This document shows positions 8,791 through 17,896 of a stretch of 57,485 bases of DNA, piece by piece. The stretch spans positions 1 through 57,485 of the forward strand of contig JAGCDD010000171.1 of NCBI GenBank assembly GCA_017651345.1, read 5' to 3'. This DNA is from Bacteroidales bacterium. Its GTDB lineage: Bacteria > Bacteroidota > Bacteroidia > Bacteroidales > UBA3824. Below the pieces are notes generated by a model. That model was not told where the DNA came from and ran no database searches. It saw only the letters and a program-made list of their open reading frames with translations. Every line of letters begins with the position of its first letter. The stretch's first letter is position 1. Made by a program: the position numbers and the translations under genes.

Positions 8791-9100
8791 ATTTTATGCG
8801 TTTTTGTAATTTTTCGGGATTTTGGCGAAGATTCCAAAAGTCGATTACTTTAATAATGTCATTTTCAATGTAATATATTATTTTATTGTACCGTTTAACA
8901 ATCACACTTCGATAATCTATTTTTCTGCCATCTAATAATGGTTCTTTATGACCTAAATATGGATGTTGACATAAATAAACGTTATATTCATTAACTTCAT
9001 CGTATAATTCTAATTCTGTGGTACGGCCAAATTGGTCCCTAACGTATTCTGCTGTCTTTATAAAGGCTTTGATTGCTTGACTTAACCAAATTATTTTCAT
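8789..9100 (-). CDS. RelE/ParE-type toxin
   Basis: This 103-residue basic protein has the RelE/ParE layout: MKIIW beta strand, a long helical hairpin (QAIKAFIKTAEYVRDQFG), a strand with DYRSVIV and KRYNKIIYYIEND, then IKVIDFWNLRQNPEK. The family inhibits growth, either by cutting ribosome-bound mRNA (RelE) or by poisoning gyrase (ParE). The central RSVIVKRYNKIIYYIE strands suggest ParE-like, but the target cannot be deduced. The start codon overlaps the antitoxin stop as ATGA (9097-9100), which indicates translational coupling. No second toxin-like domain is present. Confidence 0.85.
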   Translation of the reverse strand: MKIIWLSQAIKAFIKTAEYVRDQFGRTTELELYDEVNEYNVYLCQHPYLGHKEPLLDGRKIDYRSVIVKRYNKIIYYIENDIIKVIDFWNLRQNPEKLQKRIK

Positions 9101-9363
9101 ACTGCTTGACGTTGAGGTTCGTTTTTGATTCCTAATTCTTGGGCAATATGTTTGAAAGCTTCGTCAGCTGGTAGGTATTCTCCGTTTTTGAATTCTCTTT
9201 CAGCCTCTTCAAGTCTTGCATCAAGCTCCTCTTTAGTATAGGGGCAATATGATTCTAACCCTTTTTCTGTGTCGTCTAATTCGTCTATCAACCACATGCG
9301 GTCTTCGTAAGATAACGAGCCCAAAAGGTAGTCGCGTAAGTTTATAAGTGTCTCTTTGCTCAT
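9097..9363 (-). CDS. Antitoxin of the RelE/ParE-type pair
   Basis: This acidic 88-residue protein precedes and overlaps the toxin gene by four bases. Residues 1-25 form a short helix-rich region (LRDYLLGSLSYEDRMWLIDEL) that may mediate dimerisation or DNA binding. The C-terminal half, with EELDARLEEAEREF, resembles the toxin-wrapping tail of such antitoxins. The family normally neutralises its toxin and represses the operon from the upstream promoter. Its first 21 residues share 12 identities, without gaps, with the 48-codon gene at 55930-56076. Confidence 0.85.
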   Translation of the reverse strand: MSKETLINLRDYLLGSLSYEDRMWLIDELDDTEKGLESYCPYTKEELDARLEEAEREFKNGEYLPADEAFKHIAQELGIKNEPQRQAV

Positions 9364-9386
9364 AGTTTTTGTTTTTTATTTTGTTG

Positions 9387-9417
9387 TAAATATACAAAAA
9401 GATGTGGATTGTGCAAA
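9387..9417 (-). promoter_or_regulatory. Promoter of the toxin-antitoxin operon
   Basis: On the minus strand TTTG (9417-9414), a 19-bp spacer and TATATTTA (9394-9387) resemble the Bacteroidota consensus with one mismatch. It starts 24 bases before the antitoxin ATG. Confidence 0.6.
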
Positions 9418-9630
9418 ATTATTTCTCCTCTTTTTTATTATGTAAGCAAGTTTAATGGTTATAATGCTGATTATCAGAGGATGTTTATTTTTTTTAAAAA
9501 AAATACCGTTTTTTGTCGGTCTTTTTTCAAAATTATCCGTAAATTGCAATTGAATTACTTTAAAATAGTTTTTACGAAACAGAAATAATATTTATAAATA
9601 AATAAAAGTTAAATCTAACGCCTGATTCTA

Positions 9631-9759
9631 ACGAATCAAAAATCTGCAAAATTTTAGAAGTACAGATCAGGTGCGAAAGGTTCACGCTAACATTATGTAT
9701 TGGCGTGAACTGTATCGTGCTTAATGTACTTCGAGGTTTTTGCAGATACCCTGATTCGT
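9631..9759 (+). ncRNA. Long hairpin element upstream of the BspA-type gene
   Basis: The 465-bp gap at 9364-9828 holds no gene but contains this structure. Four blocks are perfect complements: ACGAATCA (9631-9638) with 9752-9759, ATCTGCAAAA (9642-9651) with 9738-9747, GAAGTACA (9657-9664) with 9725-9732, and GTTCACGC (9680-9687) with 9703-9710, around a 15-base loop. In plus-strand RNA, GTGCGA (9671-9676) also pairs with TCGTGC (9715-9720) using two G-U pairs, and the 5/5 internal loop gains two G-U and one A-U pair. These wobble pairs favour an RNA on the plus strand over a DNA-level repeat. A mobile-element remnant remains possible. Confidence 0.5.
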
Positions 9760-9776
9760 AATTGAGCACAAAAGAT

Positions 9777-9796
9777 ACGGTTCGCGCCGTTTTTTG
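9777..9796 (+). terminator. Weak hairpin with T run before the BspA-type gene
   Basis: ACGG (9777-9780) pairs with CCGT (9787-9790) around a six-base loop, followed by six T. It lies between the long hairpin and the start codon at 9829. It could end the upstream RNA or act as an attenuator; the short stem makes it weak. Confidence 0.35.
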
Positions 9797-9828
9797 TTGT
9801 TGAAGAGGGTGTTGTAAAACAACATGTT

Positions 9829-12048
9829 ATGGATACAGTAAAATTAATTGACAAAAACAGGATTTCCTTCACGGAAATGTGCAGAAAGATTGTTGTGATG
9901 TTGGTAGTTCTTTTTATTCTTTCTGCGATTGGTAAAAAAAATGCAGACGCACAAGAGGCTTATGCAGAATTTAATGGTGGAACATTGGTATTCTTTTATG
10001 ATTATCATAAATCATCTTTGTCTTATGATCTTAACTCAGGAAATGATATACCTAGTTGGAATGTTATTGCAGACCGTATTACAAAAGTCGTGTTTGATGA
10101 TTCTTTCAAAGATTATAAACCTTTGAGTTGCGCTTCGTGGTTTTATGGTTGTTACAATCTTAACGAAATAAGTTGTTTAAGAGAGAACCTTAATACCTCA
10201 GATGTGACAAATATGTGTTATATGTTTGCGCAATGTAATCAATTGGAAAACTTAGATTTAAGTGGTTTTAATACAGCAAATGTTATTAATATGGATTGTA
10301 TGTTTTGGGGATGTAGTAAACTTGCAAGACTTGATGTGAGCAGTTTCGACACCAAGAATGTGACTTCAATGTGCATGATGTTTGATAATTGCCTTGGTCT
10401 TAGCCAATTAGATTTGAGCCATTTTGATACAGCTAATGTACTTGAAATGGGACATATGTTCTATTTGTGCGGAGTATCTATGCTGGATATTAGTAGTTTT
10501 GATACCAATAATGTTACTAATATGTTCGAAATGTTCGCGGAATGTGATAGTTTGAGAACCATTTATGTTGGAGACAAATGGAATACTGCCAATGTTATAT
10601 ACTCTGAAAATATGTTTTATGGTTGTCTTAGCCTATTTGGCGGCCATGGTTCAACTGTTTATGATTATGAGTTGACCGATAAAACATTCGCTCGTATGGA
10701 TGGTGGAGAACAATCTCCTGGCTATTTTACGAAATTAGGGCAACAACCATATGATCCCGAGGCATACGCTTATGCAATTTTTGACAACGGCATTCTGACT
10801 TTTTATTATAAGAAAGTTATACCCGAACATGGCGCATATTCTTGGGCTAATTTTGTAACTAATCATTTCCAAAATTATGTTGATGATTATTATTCATACT
10901 ATGATTTCCGTTCGTCTGTAAAAAAGGTTATTTTCGATAATTCATTTAAAAAGTTTCATCCAAAAAGTTTAAAGGGTTTATTTTGTGGGTTTTGTTATAT
11001 GACCGAAATAGAAGGTTTACGAGAAAATCTTAATACAGAGAACGCAACAAATTTGTCTGGAATGTTTGCTCATTGCGATAATTTGGTAAATCTTGATTTG
11101 AGTGGTTTTGATACAAAGAATGTAATGAATCTTGATTCTATGTTTTTGTCTTGTTGTAGTCTTACAAATCTTGATTTGAGTATATTTGATACCAAAAATG
11201 TTACTAATATGAGCCGAATGTTCGATTACTGTTATAACCTAACTAATATTGATTTAAGTAATTTAAAAACAGAAAACGTTTCTGATATGAGTCGTATGTT
11301 TGCAGATTGTAAAAATCTTATAAGTCTTAATTTGAGCAGTTTTAATACCAAAAATGTAATTGATATGCATGAAATGTTCAGTTTCTGTTTAACATTAACA
11401 ACGATTTCTGTAAGTGATAATTGGACTACTGAAAAGTGTTCAAATTCATCAGATATGTTTGATATGTGTTCTTCTCTAAGAGGTGGTAAAGGTACTTTTC
11501 ATAGTTTTTCTAATGTAGACAAATCTTTTGCTCATATTGATGGTGGGTTTGATAATCCTGGTTATTTGACAAAAAATATTATTTCTTTTATTGTTTCAAA
11601 ACCTCCTAATAAAACTGAATATATAGTAGGAGAGTCTATTGAATCTATTGGTGGAGAATTGTTAATAACCTATTACGACAATAGTACAGAATTTGTATCG
11701 TTAGAAAATGCTATTCTCTCGGATTATCAGTGTAATACCATTGGAGAACAAATTATCAAGGTATCGTATATGAATTTGGAAACCACCTTTACCGTCACAG
11801 TTAATCCATCAAACAATCTCAATACGCCAATTTCACCAGTTTCTAATAATATCGAAACAAATGTTTGGGCATCACATCACACTATATATATTAATGCTCC
11901 TACCGACACCAAATACAAAATCATCGACACGAACGGTCGAATCATCACAACTTCAACAACAAAATCTACCCACAACGAAATCATAATCAACACATCAGGC
12001 TTATTGCTTGTAATTATAAACGGTACTACCTATAAGGTAATTATTTAA
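9829..12048 (+). CDS. BspA-type (DUF285) repeat surface protein with Ig-like and sorting domains
   Basis: This is probably an exported surface protein. The hydrophobic stretch at about residues 20-38, ending NADAQ, looks like a signal peptide. Two arrays of DUF285/BspA-type leucine-rich repeats follow (about 90-270 and 390-560), with units like LDLSxFDTxNVTNMxxMFxxC. Each array ends with a similar cap containing DGG and PGYxTK, so the protein looks internally duplicated. Residues about 583-665 resemble a bacterial Ig-like domain (YIVGESIESIGGELLITY). The last 65 residues (YKIIDTNGRIITTSTTK, then a final strand) resemble a type IX secretion C-terminal sorting domain. DUF285 proteins are linked with adhesion. 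No clear promoter was seen near the start. Confidence 0.82.
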   Translation: MDTVKLIDKNRISFTEMCRKIVVMLVVLFILSAIGKKNADAQEAYAEFNGGTLVFFYDYHKSSLSYDLNSGNDIPSWNVIADRITKVVFDDSFKDYKPLSCASWFYGCYNLNEISCLRENLNTSDVTNMCYMFAQCNQLENLDLSGFNTANVINMDCMFWGCSKLARLDVSSFDTKNVTSMCMMFDNCLGLSQLDLSHFDTANVLEMGHMFYLCGVSMLDISSFDTNNVTNMFEMFAECDSLRTIYVGDKWNTANVIYSENMFYGCLSLFGGHGSTVYDYELTDKTFARMDGGEQSPGYFTKLGQQPYDPEAYAYAIFDNGILTFYYKKVIPEHGAYSWANFVTNHFQNYVDDYYSYYDFRSSVKKVIFDNSFKKFHPKSLKGLFCGFCYMTEIEGLRENLNTENATNLSGMFAHCDNLVNLDLSGFDTKNVMNLDSMFLSCCSLTNLDLSIFDTKNVTNMSRMFDYCYNLTNIDLSNLKTENVSDMSRMFADCKNLISLNLSSFNTKNVIDMHEMFSFCLTLTTISVSDNWTTEKCSNSSDMFDMCSSLRGGKGTFHSFSNVDKSFAHIDGGFDNPGYLTKNIISFIVSKPPNKTEYIVGESIESIGGELLITYYDNSTEFVSLENAILSDYQCNTIGEQIIKVSYMNLETTFTVTVNPSNNLNTPISPVSNNIETNVWASHHTIYINAPTDTKYKIIDTNGRIITTSTTKSTHNEIIINTSGLLLVIINGTTYKVII

Positions 12049-12067
12049 CACACAAAAGCTTTTGATA

Positions 12068-12118
12068 CAAAAACCTCCGCCGGAATGTTTTTTAACATCT
12101 TTGGCGGAGGTTTTATTT
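12068..12118. terminator. Bidirectional terminator between convergent genes
   Basis: AAAACCTCCGCC (12070-12081) pairs with GGCGGAGGTTTT (12103-12114), with an inner ATGTT/AACAT stem and T runs on both strands. It serves the BspA-type gene and the convergent DUF5723-like operon. Confidence 0.85.
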
Positions 12119-12145
12119 GCATGTGTATTATACTAACTTCAAAAA

Positions 12146-13582
12146 TTATTCAAATAAAGCTTTTTCGTAGTATTTTTTACGTCCAATAATAATCGACATT
12201 CCGGTTTGGAAGTTTACCATGTTGGTTTTTCTGATCCATTTGTCTGCCATATTGCTGCCGTTCATACTCCAAAACAGGGGTGAAAATTGGTCGAATATAA
12301 AATACAATTGTATCGGTCCTAATTGTTGCGATAATCCTAAGCCCCATACGTTTGCGCGGCGGTTGATAAACGATTGCGAAACGCTAATCTGTGTGCCTTT
12401 GCCAAATCGGAAATTAACCGATGAGGTAAGCGATGGATGTAGGTGCTTATTGTAAAACATTGCGCGAAACATCATGCCAAGGTCGATACATTTGTTGAGA
12501 TGATATTTGCCCGAAAGGTAGATTTTGGTGTTGAGCCAATCGGTATATCCTTTGCTGTTGTCGCTTGGGGTGGCAAATGCTGCGATAGAGTCTTCCATTA
12601 CCTGACCGAGCGAATCTAAGTTGTTGAAATATTTAGCAAGGTCCACACCAGTAAAGTCGAATGTACCTTTTTGTTCTAATGTTACGCCATATTTTTTCCA
12701 TTTGATTGCACCAAGGTCGATAACCGAACCGGCAAACGACCATTTGTCGTCTAATTCGTAAGTCATGCCGAGGTCAACAGCCCATCCGCCGTTTTTGGTA
12801 AACATCATGTCTTCTTTTTCGTCACTGGTCATGTGTTTGCGGTCTTTGATATTGGCAGCGTATGCACTGTCGATTCTACCTTTTTCGTCGTAGACAAATT
12901 TTAAATCTGCGCCAGAACCAATTTGAAACTGAACATCAGTTTTTAAACTCATATCGTACATGTCGTCGTCGGTGGTAAGCACCATATCGCATTTACGGGT
13001 GCGCAAATTGCCAATACCTTTTAAGCGTTTGATAGCTGCTCCAAAGTCAATCTTGTCAGAAAACTCGCGCGAATATCCAAACGAATATTGTATAAATGCA
13101 TTAGCTTTGACATCCAATCCGCTAAGGTCGATAGTGCTTTCTTTGTCGAAATATGTACCATCTTTAAGTTTCAGAAGATCTTTGGGATAGGCAAAGTTTT
13201 CGTAACCTCTGATAGAAACACCTGCATGAGCATAACCTTCGCCAATGCGGAAACCGAAGTTAAACAGTTGAACATTTGCCTCGACAAATTGATAGTTGTT
13301 TTTGTGTAATTTGCCGTAAATTTTGTCGAGGTCGATGATATACTTGTCGCCATTTGCTATGTGTTTAAACATATCGTTGATGGCAAAACCCGAGTTGCCA
13401 AACCCACCGTAAACATCGTATATTGATACATACACTTTGCAATGAGGGTTAAAAACGGGATTGTATATGTTGATGTTTGGAATATTATCCATAAAGTAGC
13501 CTGTAAGCGATTGTGCTCCGGCGGTTGCGCTTGTGAGTGCCAATGCGGCTGTTAGCGCTATATTTTTAATAGTGTTTTTCAT
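12146..13582 (-). CDS. DUF5723-like outer-membrane barrel protein
   Basis: The protein starts with a signal peptide (LTAALALTSATAGAQ, cleavage about residue 23). The remainder is made of alternating beta strands with aromatic ends, as in the FadL/PorV-like barrels of Bacteroidota. The early segment NIPNINIYNPVFNP and the self-contained barrel suggest the DUF5723 family. Its role is unknown; PorV-like proteins can help shuttle type IX cargo, but nothing here shows that. It is the last gene of a three-gene operon, 18 bp after the preceding lipoprotein gene, and ends at a shared terminator. Confidence 0.75.
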   Translation of the reverse strand: MKNTIKNIALTAALALTSATAGAQSLTGYFMDNIPNINIYNPVFNPHCKVYVSIYDVYGGFGNSGFAINDMFKHIANGDKYIIDLDKIYGKLHKNNYQFVEANVQLFNFGFRIGEGYAHAGVSIRGYENFAYPKDLLKLKDGTYFDKESTIDLSGLDVKANAFIQYSFGYSREFSDKIDFGAAIKRLKGIGNLRTRKCDMVLTTDDDMYDMSLKTDVQFQIGSGADLKFVYDEKGRIDSAYAANIKDRKHMTSDEKEDMMFTKNGGWAVDLGMTYELDDKWSFAGSVIDLGAIKWKKYGVTLEQKGTFDFTGVDLAKYFNNLDSLGQVMEDSIAAFATPSDNSKGYTDWLNTKIYLSGKYHLNKCIDLGMMFRAMFYNKHLHPSLTSSVNFRFGKGTQISVSQSFINRRANVWGLGLSQQLGPIQLYFIFDQFSPLFWSMNGSNMADKWIRKTNMVNFQTGMSIIIGRKKYYEKALFE

Positions 13583-13600
13583 TTTGAGTGATTTATTAAA

Positions 13601-14722
13601 TTAGTCTTTGGTTGTAAATCCGGCTTCTGCGCACATCGACATTCTAAGGTCGAGCGATTGGCTTTCGGTTATGTTAACATATTTGGTTTGGTCTGTTGTT
13701 ATCACAATGTCGTAAATCATTCTATCACATTTGGCGTTAGACAATTTTTCAAGACGTTTTTTGTCAAATGTGCTAATTTGATCGGCAGCCGTGGTTTGTG
13801 TAATGTTGCCTTGTGCGTCGGTTTTGGCGGCTTCAATATTCCAAGGACCTTGAGTAAATATTGAGTCAACGATTACAGAACCTTTCCCCAAAAAATATGC
13901 TTTGATTTTCAAGTCGATAGGCAGGCTGTTTTGAGCTTTGCTTTTGATAATTAGTTGGTCGGCATTTTCGAGAATTTCATCAAGGTCGGCTTCAATAGTG
14001 TCGCATACCGAAAAACCACCTGCTTTAATCTCTAACGGAAGGTCTATTATCACATTCACTTTCATTTTGTCGCCATCATCCAAAGCATCCGATTGGGCGG
14101 TGTATGTTAGGATGTAATAGTCGGGCATTTGTTTAAGTATTTCTGATAATTCGCCGTTGGTGTTTTCGTTGTTGACTTTTACCTCTTCGGCAAATTCAGG
14201 GTTTTCGGGAATAACAATGCCCATAGAGGTGCCGTTAGCTTTGAAAAACTCAATTTTATTAATCTGGAGGTTAATTTTGCTGTTTTTCATCACCTTCTTT
14301 TTGAGGGTGAACGATGGGTTTTTAATTAAGATATAACCATTGTCGCGGTCGCGGTAAAGGTCTTGTTTGTCGGTTACGTATGTTTTTTGCCAAGTTTGAG
14401 GAGGTAATCCGAGAGCAGCCAATTCTTCGGGACTAAGCATTGTTGGCAATTTAATCACTTTGTCGTCTTGGTCTACAATCATGTGAATTAGTCCTTTATT
14501 GTCGGTAGTAAAGTGGAGTCGCTTGTTGATACTTTCCGCTTTAAAGTCAGAGAATTTCATTTTGGTGTTGATCAAAGGTGCAGCCACTTTTCCGTTTATG
14601 GCTATCGAGTCGTCGTAATTATCAAACTCTTCAAAGTCGAAATCATCGCGGCACGAATTTAATGCTACTGTTGATATCAGCAGTGCACCCGTGAGGATTT
14701 TTACTAAATAATTTTTTTTCAT
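13601..14722 (-). CDS. Unrecognised lipoprotein, 373 aa
   Basis: The N-terminus is a lipoprotein signal with lipobox LNSC (Cys about residue 23) followed by acidic residues (RDDFDFEEFDNYDD), as in surface-exposed Bacteroidota lipoproteins. The mature part is beta-rich and ends in RMSMCAEAGFTTKD. I do not recognise a named domain. It lies 10 bp after the upstream lipoprotein gene and 18 bp before the barrel gene, so the three products probably form one envelope assembly. That link is inferred from the operon alone. Confidence 0.75.
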   Translation of the reverse strand: MKKNYLVKILTGALLISTVALNSCRDDFDFEEFDNYDDSIAINGKVAAPLINTKMKFSDFKAESINKRLHFTTDNKGLIHMIVDQDDKVIKLPTMLSPEELAALGLPPQTWQKTYVTDKQDLYRDRDNGYILIKNPSFTLKKKVMKNSKINLQINKIEFFKANGTSMGIVIPENPEFAEEVKVNNENTNGELSEILKQMPDYYILTYTAQSDALDDGDKMKVNVIIDLPLEIKAGGFSVCDTIEADLDEILENADQLIIKSKAQNSLPIDLKIKAYFLGKGSVIVDSIFTQGPWNIEAAKTDAQGNITQTTAADQISTFDKKRLEKLSNAKCDRMIYDIVITTDQTKYVNITESQSLDLRMSMCAEAGFTTKD

Positions 14723-14732
14723 AGTTTTATAG

Positions 14733-17489
14733 TTATTTTATTATGTAATTGTATAAATATTTGTCTTTGCTGCCTATTAAAAGGCTGTAATCTGCCGAAT
14801 TGTTGAATTTAGTGATGCTAAATTCAGTAATTCCATTTATTGGGAAACCGTCTTGAAGTTTGCACCTATTGTCGAGCAGATATGCTTTGTCGGTATTTTC
14901 ACATGTAATACCTATTTTAATATTGTTAGCTCCAAATTTGAATATTATAGGTTTCCCTGATATATCGCCATCGGTGAAATAGTCGCCAATTTTTTGATAT
15001 CTGCTGTCAAAAATTTCGATTGTATTTCCTTCGGTGAATATAAATTCGTTTTGCCCATCGCCGTTGATATCGTCCATTATGAAATTGTGGTTTCTGCTGT
15101 AACTTTTGATATTTTTGGTGTCTGACGATCCATCGCTGTTGATGTATTCGATTTCGCCGGCAGCATTGGTAGTTACAAATCTCATATTATAATCGTCAAT
15201 TGACTCGATATAATACTTTGAGTTTGGTGCTTTGGGGAAATTTTTGGTGGGCACAATTTTGGGTTCGCCTCTACGATTGAGAATGTAGGTTTTGAGGTTG
15301 TCGGCAAACACAAGGTACTCGTTGTCTTTGAATTTGAGGTATTGCACAGGCGTAATAATTTGATCTTTGGTTTCTACCGGATTCCACGAATCTAATGGTG
15401 TTCCGTTTTTTGTGTAAAGGTACAATTTTTTGTTGTTACATGGTACAAAAATACGATAATTTCCATCGTTTTCGTAATCAAAAACCGAAATTTCGCTCGA
15501 AATACCTCCCTTAATCTCTATTGGATAGTTGTCTAAGTAATTTCCATTTTTGTCGAGGCAGTGTATAAAATTGTCGGTGGCAAAGAGGTATTGTATTTTG
15601 CCATTGCGGTAAACGTCTACTTGATATACCTGACCTTGTATTGATTCTGGCAGTTGTTTTTGCCACAATCTCTTGCCGTCTCTGTCTATCAAGTATATTT
15701 TTTTTGACTCATCTTGAATTATAATGTTGTTGTCTTTGGTTTCAAAGTTTTTTACAATTTGAGGTTTGATTATGGCTGTGGAATCGAGAGGCGCTTTCCA
15801 TTTTATCAAACGCTCTTTTTCAATCATATCGCTGTAATTCAATACTATATTGGTGTAGTATTTGTCGTCGATTTTGCTTACTTGCAATGCTGATGAACGG
15901 AAATTTCTCAGTTTGCCATAGTTTTTGAGATATTCGTTTTTGTTGCTGTTGTTGAGAAGTTCGGATATAGCATTTTTATTGTATGCTAAGTCGGTATAAT
16001 AAAATATATTGCTTTTGCCGTTGATGAGGTTTTTAAACTCTTTGTAGTATGAATTGTTGGCAAGTGTTTTGTCGCTTTCTATCGAATTGATATATTCTTT
16101 TATAGCATTTACATTTTGAGCAAACACAATTTTCGAGTTGTAAAATGCCATATAGCTATAATCCATTGTGCCGAATATTTCGCCAAAATATGTCGAGAAA
16201 ATATTTTTTATCGGGAAAAAATAAACAACATATCTCTTGTTGTCCTGAGTAGTGATGTTTGCCATTAATTCTGATTCAGGAGTATTGTTTTTTTTCTGAT
16301 ACTCGCTCACGATTTTTAGGAGAGTCTTTTTAGCGAGGTCTTCATCATCAGTTTCGGCAATAATGTAGTTGTCGTTGGCACGTGTGGCTATGCTGTAGTC
16401 GGTAGTAAATTCGGTTATTCTGTTGCCGATTATTTTATATAATTCTTGTTCAAGATTAATTCTATATTTTTTGCAGTTGAGATTATCGTGTTGATCATAT
16501 TCGCTTTTGCGGTCGCTTAGATCGAGATATTTTTTGTAGCTTGTTTTAAAAGCTTCCATTTCCGAAATTCCTATCGATGCAAATTGGATAGTTTTGCTTG
16601 GTAGATACTCTTCAAAATCGTTTGAAACAGGTTCTTGATTTTTAAATATATTGATATACGCTCCCGATTTTTCGTTTGCGCTGCTAAATCCTGTAATAGT
16701 TACGCTTTGGTTGTGTGCCGAAACATCCAAAACCGACCAGTCGGCAAATTTTCCGATTCGCTTGGTAACCGATTTTTTTGAGCTGTTGAGTTGCTGACCC
16801 ACAATTTCGTAAAATTTGGGATAATTGATTATAACATTAGCTTCGGCATCGTTGCCTTTGTAAGTTATTATTTTGCACAAAGGTTTGTCGATGGCAATAT
16901 TGTCGCCTGTTTTTAATTGGCGGATAGCATTTTGAATGAAAATATCGTTGTAACTCAAAAGAATAAATTCTTTGTAATATGCAAAGTAGATGTTTCGCTT
17001 ATTATTTGAAGGCTTGATATTGATTACAGTAACATTTTCGTATTTAGTGGAAGTTACTTGTATTTTTTGTTCTTTGGTTTTGCGTTGAATTAGGTCGATT
17101 GCCACTTGAGCCACTTGTTTTCCTGTTAGTATTACAGCTAATCCATTAATTTTGTGACCATTGTTGTAAAACGACAGAGCAAAATGTTTTTTTCTTATGC
17201 CCGCTCTTAGTTTGTCTTCTTCTGATAAAAGTTTATGAATATCTGAAATTAGCGCATCAGCGGTTTGAAATTGATTTACTGCTTTTAAGTCGGTCCAAGC
17301 TGCACCGCCTTCTTGAATTTTTTCGGTGAGCGAAACAATATCGTTTGTGGTGATAATTATGCCCGGATTTGAAGGAATAGCGCGTAATACAGGGTCGGCT
17401 GCGGTGGCTACATCATCGTTGCAACTAACGCAAAGAGTGTATAGTATCGCTGTTAATATGGCTGCTATATATGCCGTTATTCTTCTCAT
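14733..17489 (-). CDS. Large lipoprotein with DUF3352-like N-half and beta-propeller-like C-half
   Basis: The lipobox is VSCN (Cys about residue 23). Residues about 40-560 resemble DUF3352-type proteins: they open with a 'losing all the details of P-N-P' style segment (LRAIPSNPGIIITTND) and alternate long helices with sheets. Residues about 600-918 hold repeated strands such as LIDRDGKRLWQKQLP, HCLDKNGNYLDNYP and LYTKNGTPLDSW, plus a DINGDGQNEFIF calcium-loop motif, which together indicate a PQQ/VCBS-type beta-propeller. It is the first gene of the operon with the lipoprotein and the DUF5723-like barrel. Its function is unknown. Confidence 0.75.
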   Translation of the reverse strand: MRRITAYIAAILTAILYTLCVSCNDDVATAADPVLRAIPSNPGIIITTNDIVSLTEKIQEGGAAWTDLKAVNQFQTADALISDIHKLLSEEDKLRAGIRKKHFALSFYNNGHKINGLAVILTGKQVAQVAIDLIQRKTKEQKIQVTSTKYENVTVINIKPSNNKRNIYFAYYKEFILLSYNDIFIQNAIRQLKTGDNIAIDKPLCKIITYKGNDAEANVIINYPKFYEIVGQQLNSSKKSVTKRIGKFADWSVLDVSAHNQSVTITGFSSANEKSGAYINIFKNQEPVSNDFEEYLPSKTIQFASIGISEMEAFKTSYKKYLDLSDRKSEYDQHDNLNCKKYRINLEQELYKIIGNRITEFTTDYSIATRANDNYIIAETDDEDLAKKTLLKIVSEYQKKNNTPESELMANITTQDNKRYVVYFFPIKNIFSTYFGEIFGTMDYSYMAFYNSKIVFAQNVNAIKEYINSIESDKTLANNSYYKEFKNLINGKSNIFYYTDLAYNKNAISELLNNSNKNEYLKNYGKLRNFRSSALQVSKIDDKYYTNIVLNYSDMIEKERLIKWKAPLDSTAIIKPQIVKNFETKDNNIIIQDESKKIYLIDRDGKRLWQKQLPESIQGQVYQVDVYRNGKIQYLFATDNFIHCLDKNGNYLDNYPIEIKGGISSEISVFDYENDGNYRIFVPCNNKKLYLYTKNGTPLDSWNPVETKDQIITPVQYLKFKDNEYLVFADNLKTYILNRRGEPKIVPTKNFPKAPNSKYYIESIDDYNMRFVTTNAAGEIEYINSDGSSDTKNIKSYSRNHNFIMDDINGDGQNEFIFTEGNTIEIFDSRYQKIGDYFTDGDISGKPIIFKFGANNIKIGITCENTDKAYLLDNRCKLQDGFPINGITEFSITKFNNSADYSLLIGSKDKYLYNYIIK

Positions 17490-17896
17490 TTTTCCGGTTG
17501 CGCATTTTATTTTAAAATACGAAGATAAATATTATATCTTAGTTTTTGCTTCTTTTTCTAAAATTTACGATTATGTTTTTGTTTTTCTAATATTTTGTTA
17601 AGATAAACGTTTTTTGTCGGTATATATTTATTTTACATTTCTATTTTTTATTTTGTTGTGTAATGTGTTGTATTTTAATGTATTGTACATTTGTTGTTAC
17701 ATTTGTAATTGCGACGCTGTTAACATTTGGAAACGCTTAATTTAATTTCTTTTATGTTTGCTTATACTTCATAAGTATATAGCAATCATATTTTCAAGTT
17801 TTCTTTTAATTTTTAATATCTCAATTTCCTTTTGATATTTTTAGTTGACTTAATTTATTATCTTGAATAATGCATTTAAACAACGTTATTGCCTCG
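17490..17896. other. AT-rich gap of 407 bp without a gene
   Basis: I see no coding region, tRNA or convincing hairpin here. It must hold the promoter of the 14733-17489 operon; the best -7 candidate on the minus strand is TATCTTCG at about 17519-17526, which has one mismatch to consensus and no clear TTTG partner. Confidence 0.4.

Noticed and set aside
8789-9363. Integron or mobile island carrying the toxin-antitoxin pair
   Set aside because: No attC-like sites, integrase or flanking repeats were found.
9631-9759. Invertible promoter (phase variation) ahead of the BspA-type gene
   Set aside because: The arms are broken by mismatched loops and are not the perfect repeats that recombinases use; no promoter was found inside and no invertase gene is present.
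9572-9769. Minus-strand frame of 65 codons across the long hairpin
   Set aside because: Its sequence is explained by the inverted-repeat structure and it has no promoter or recognisable domain.
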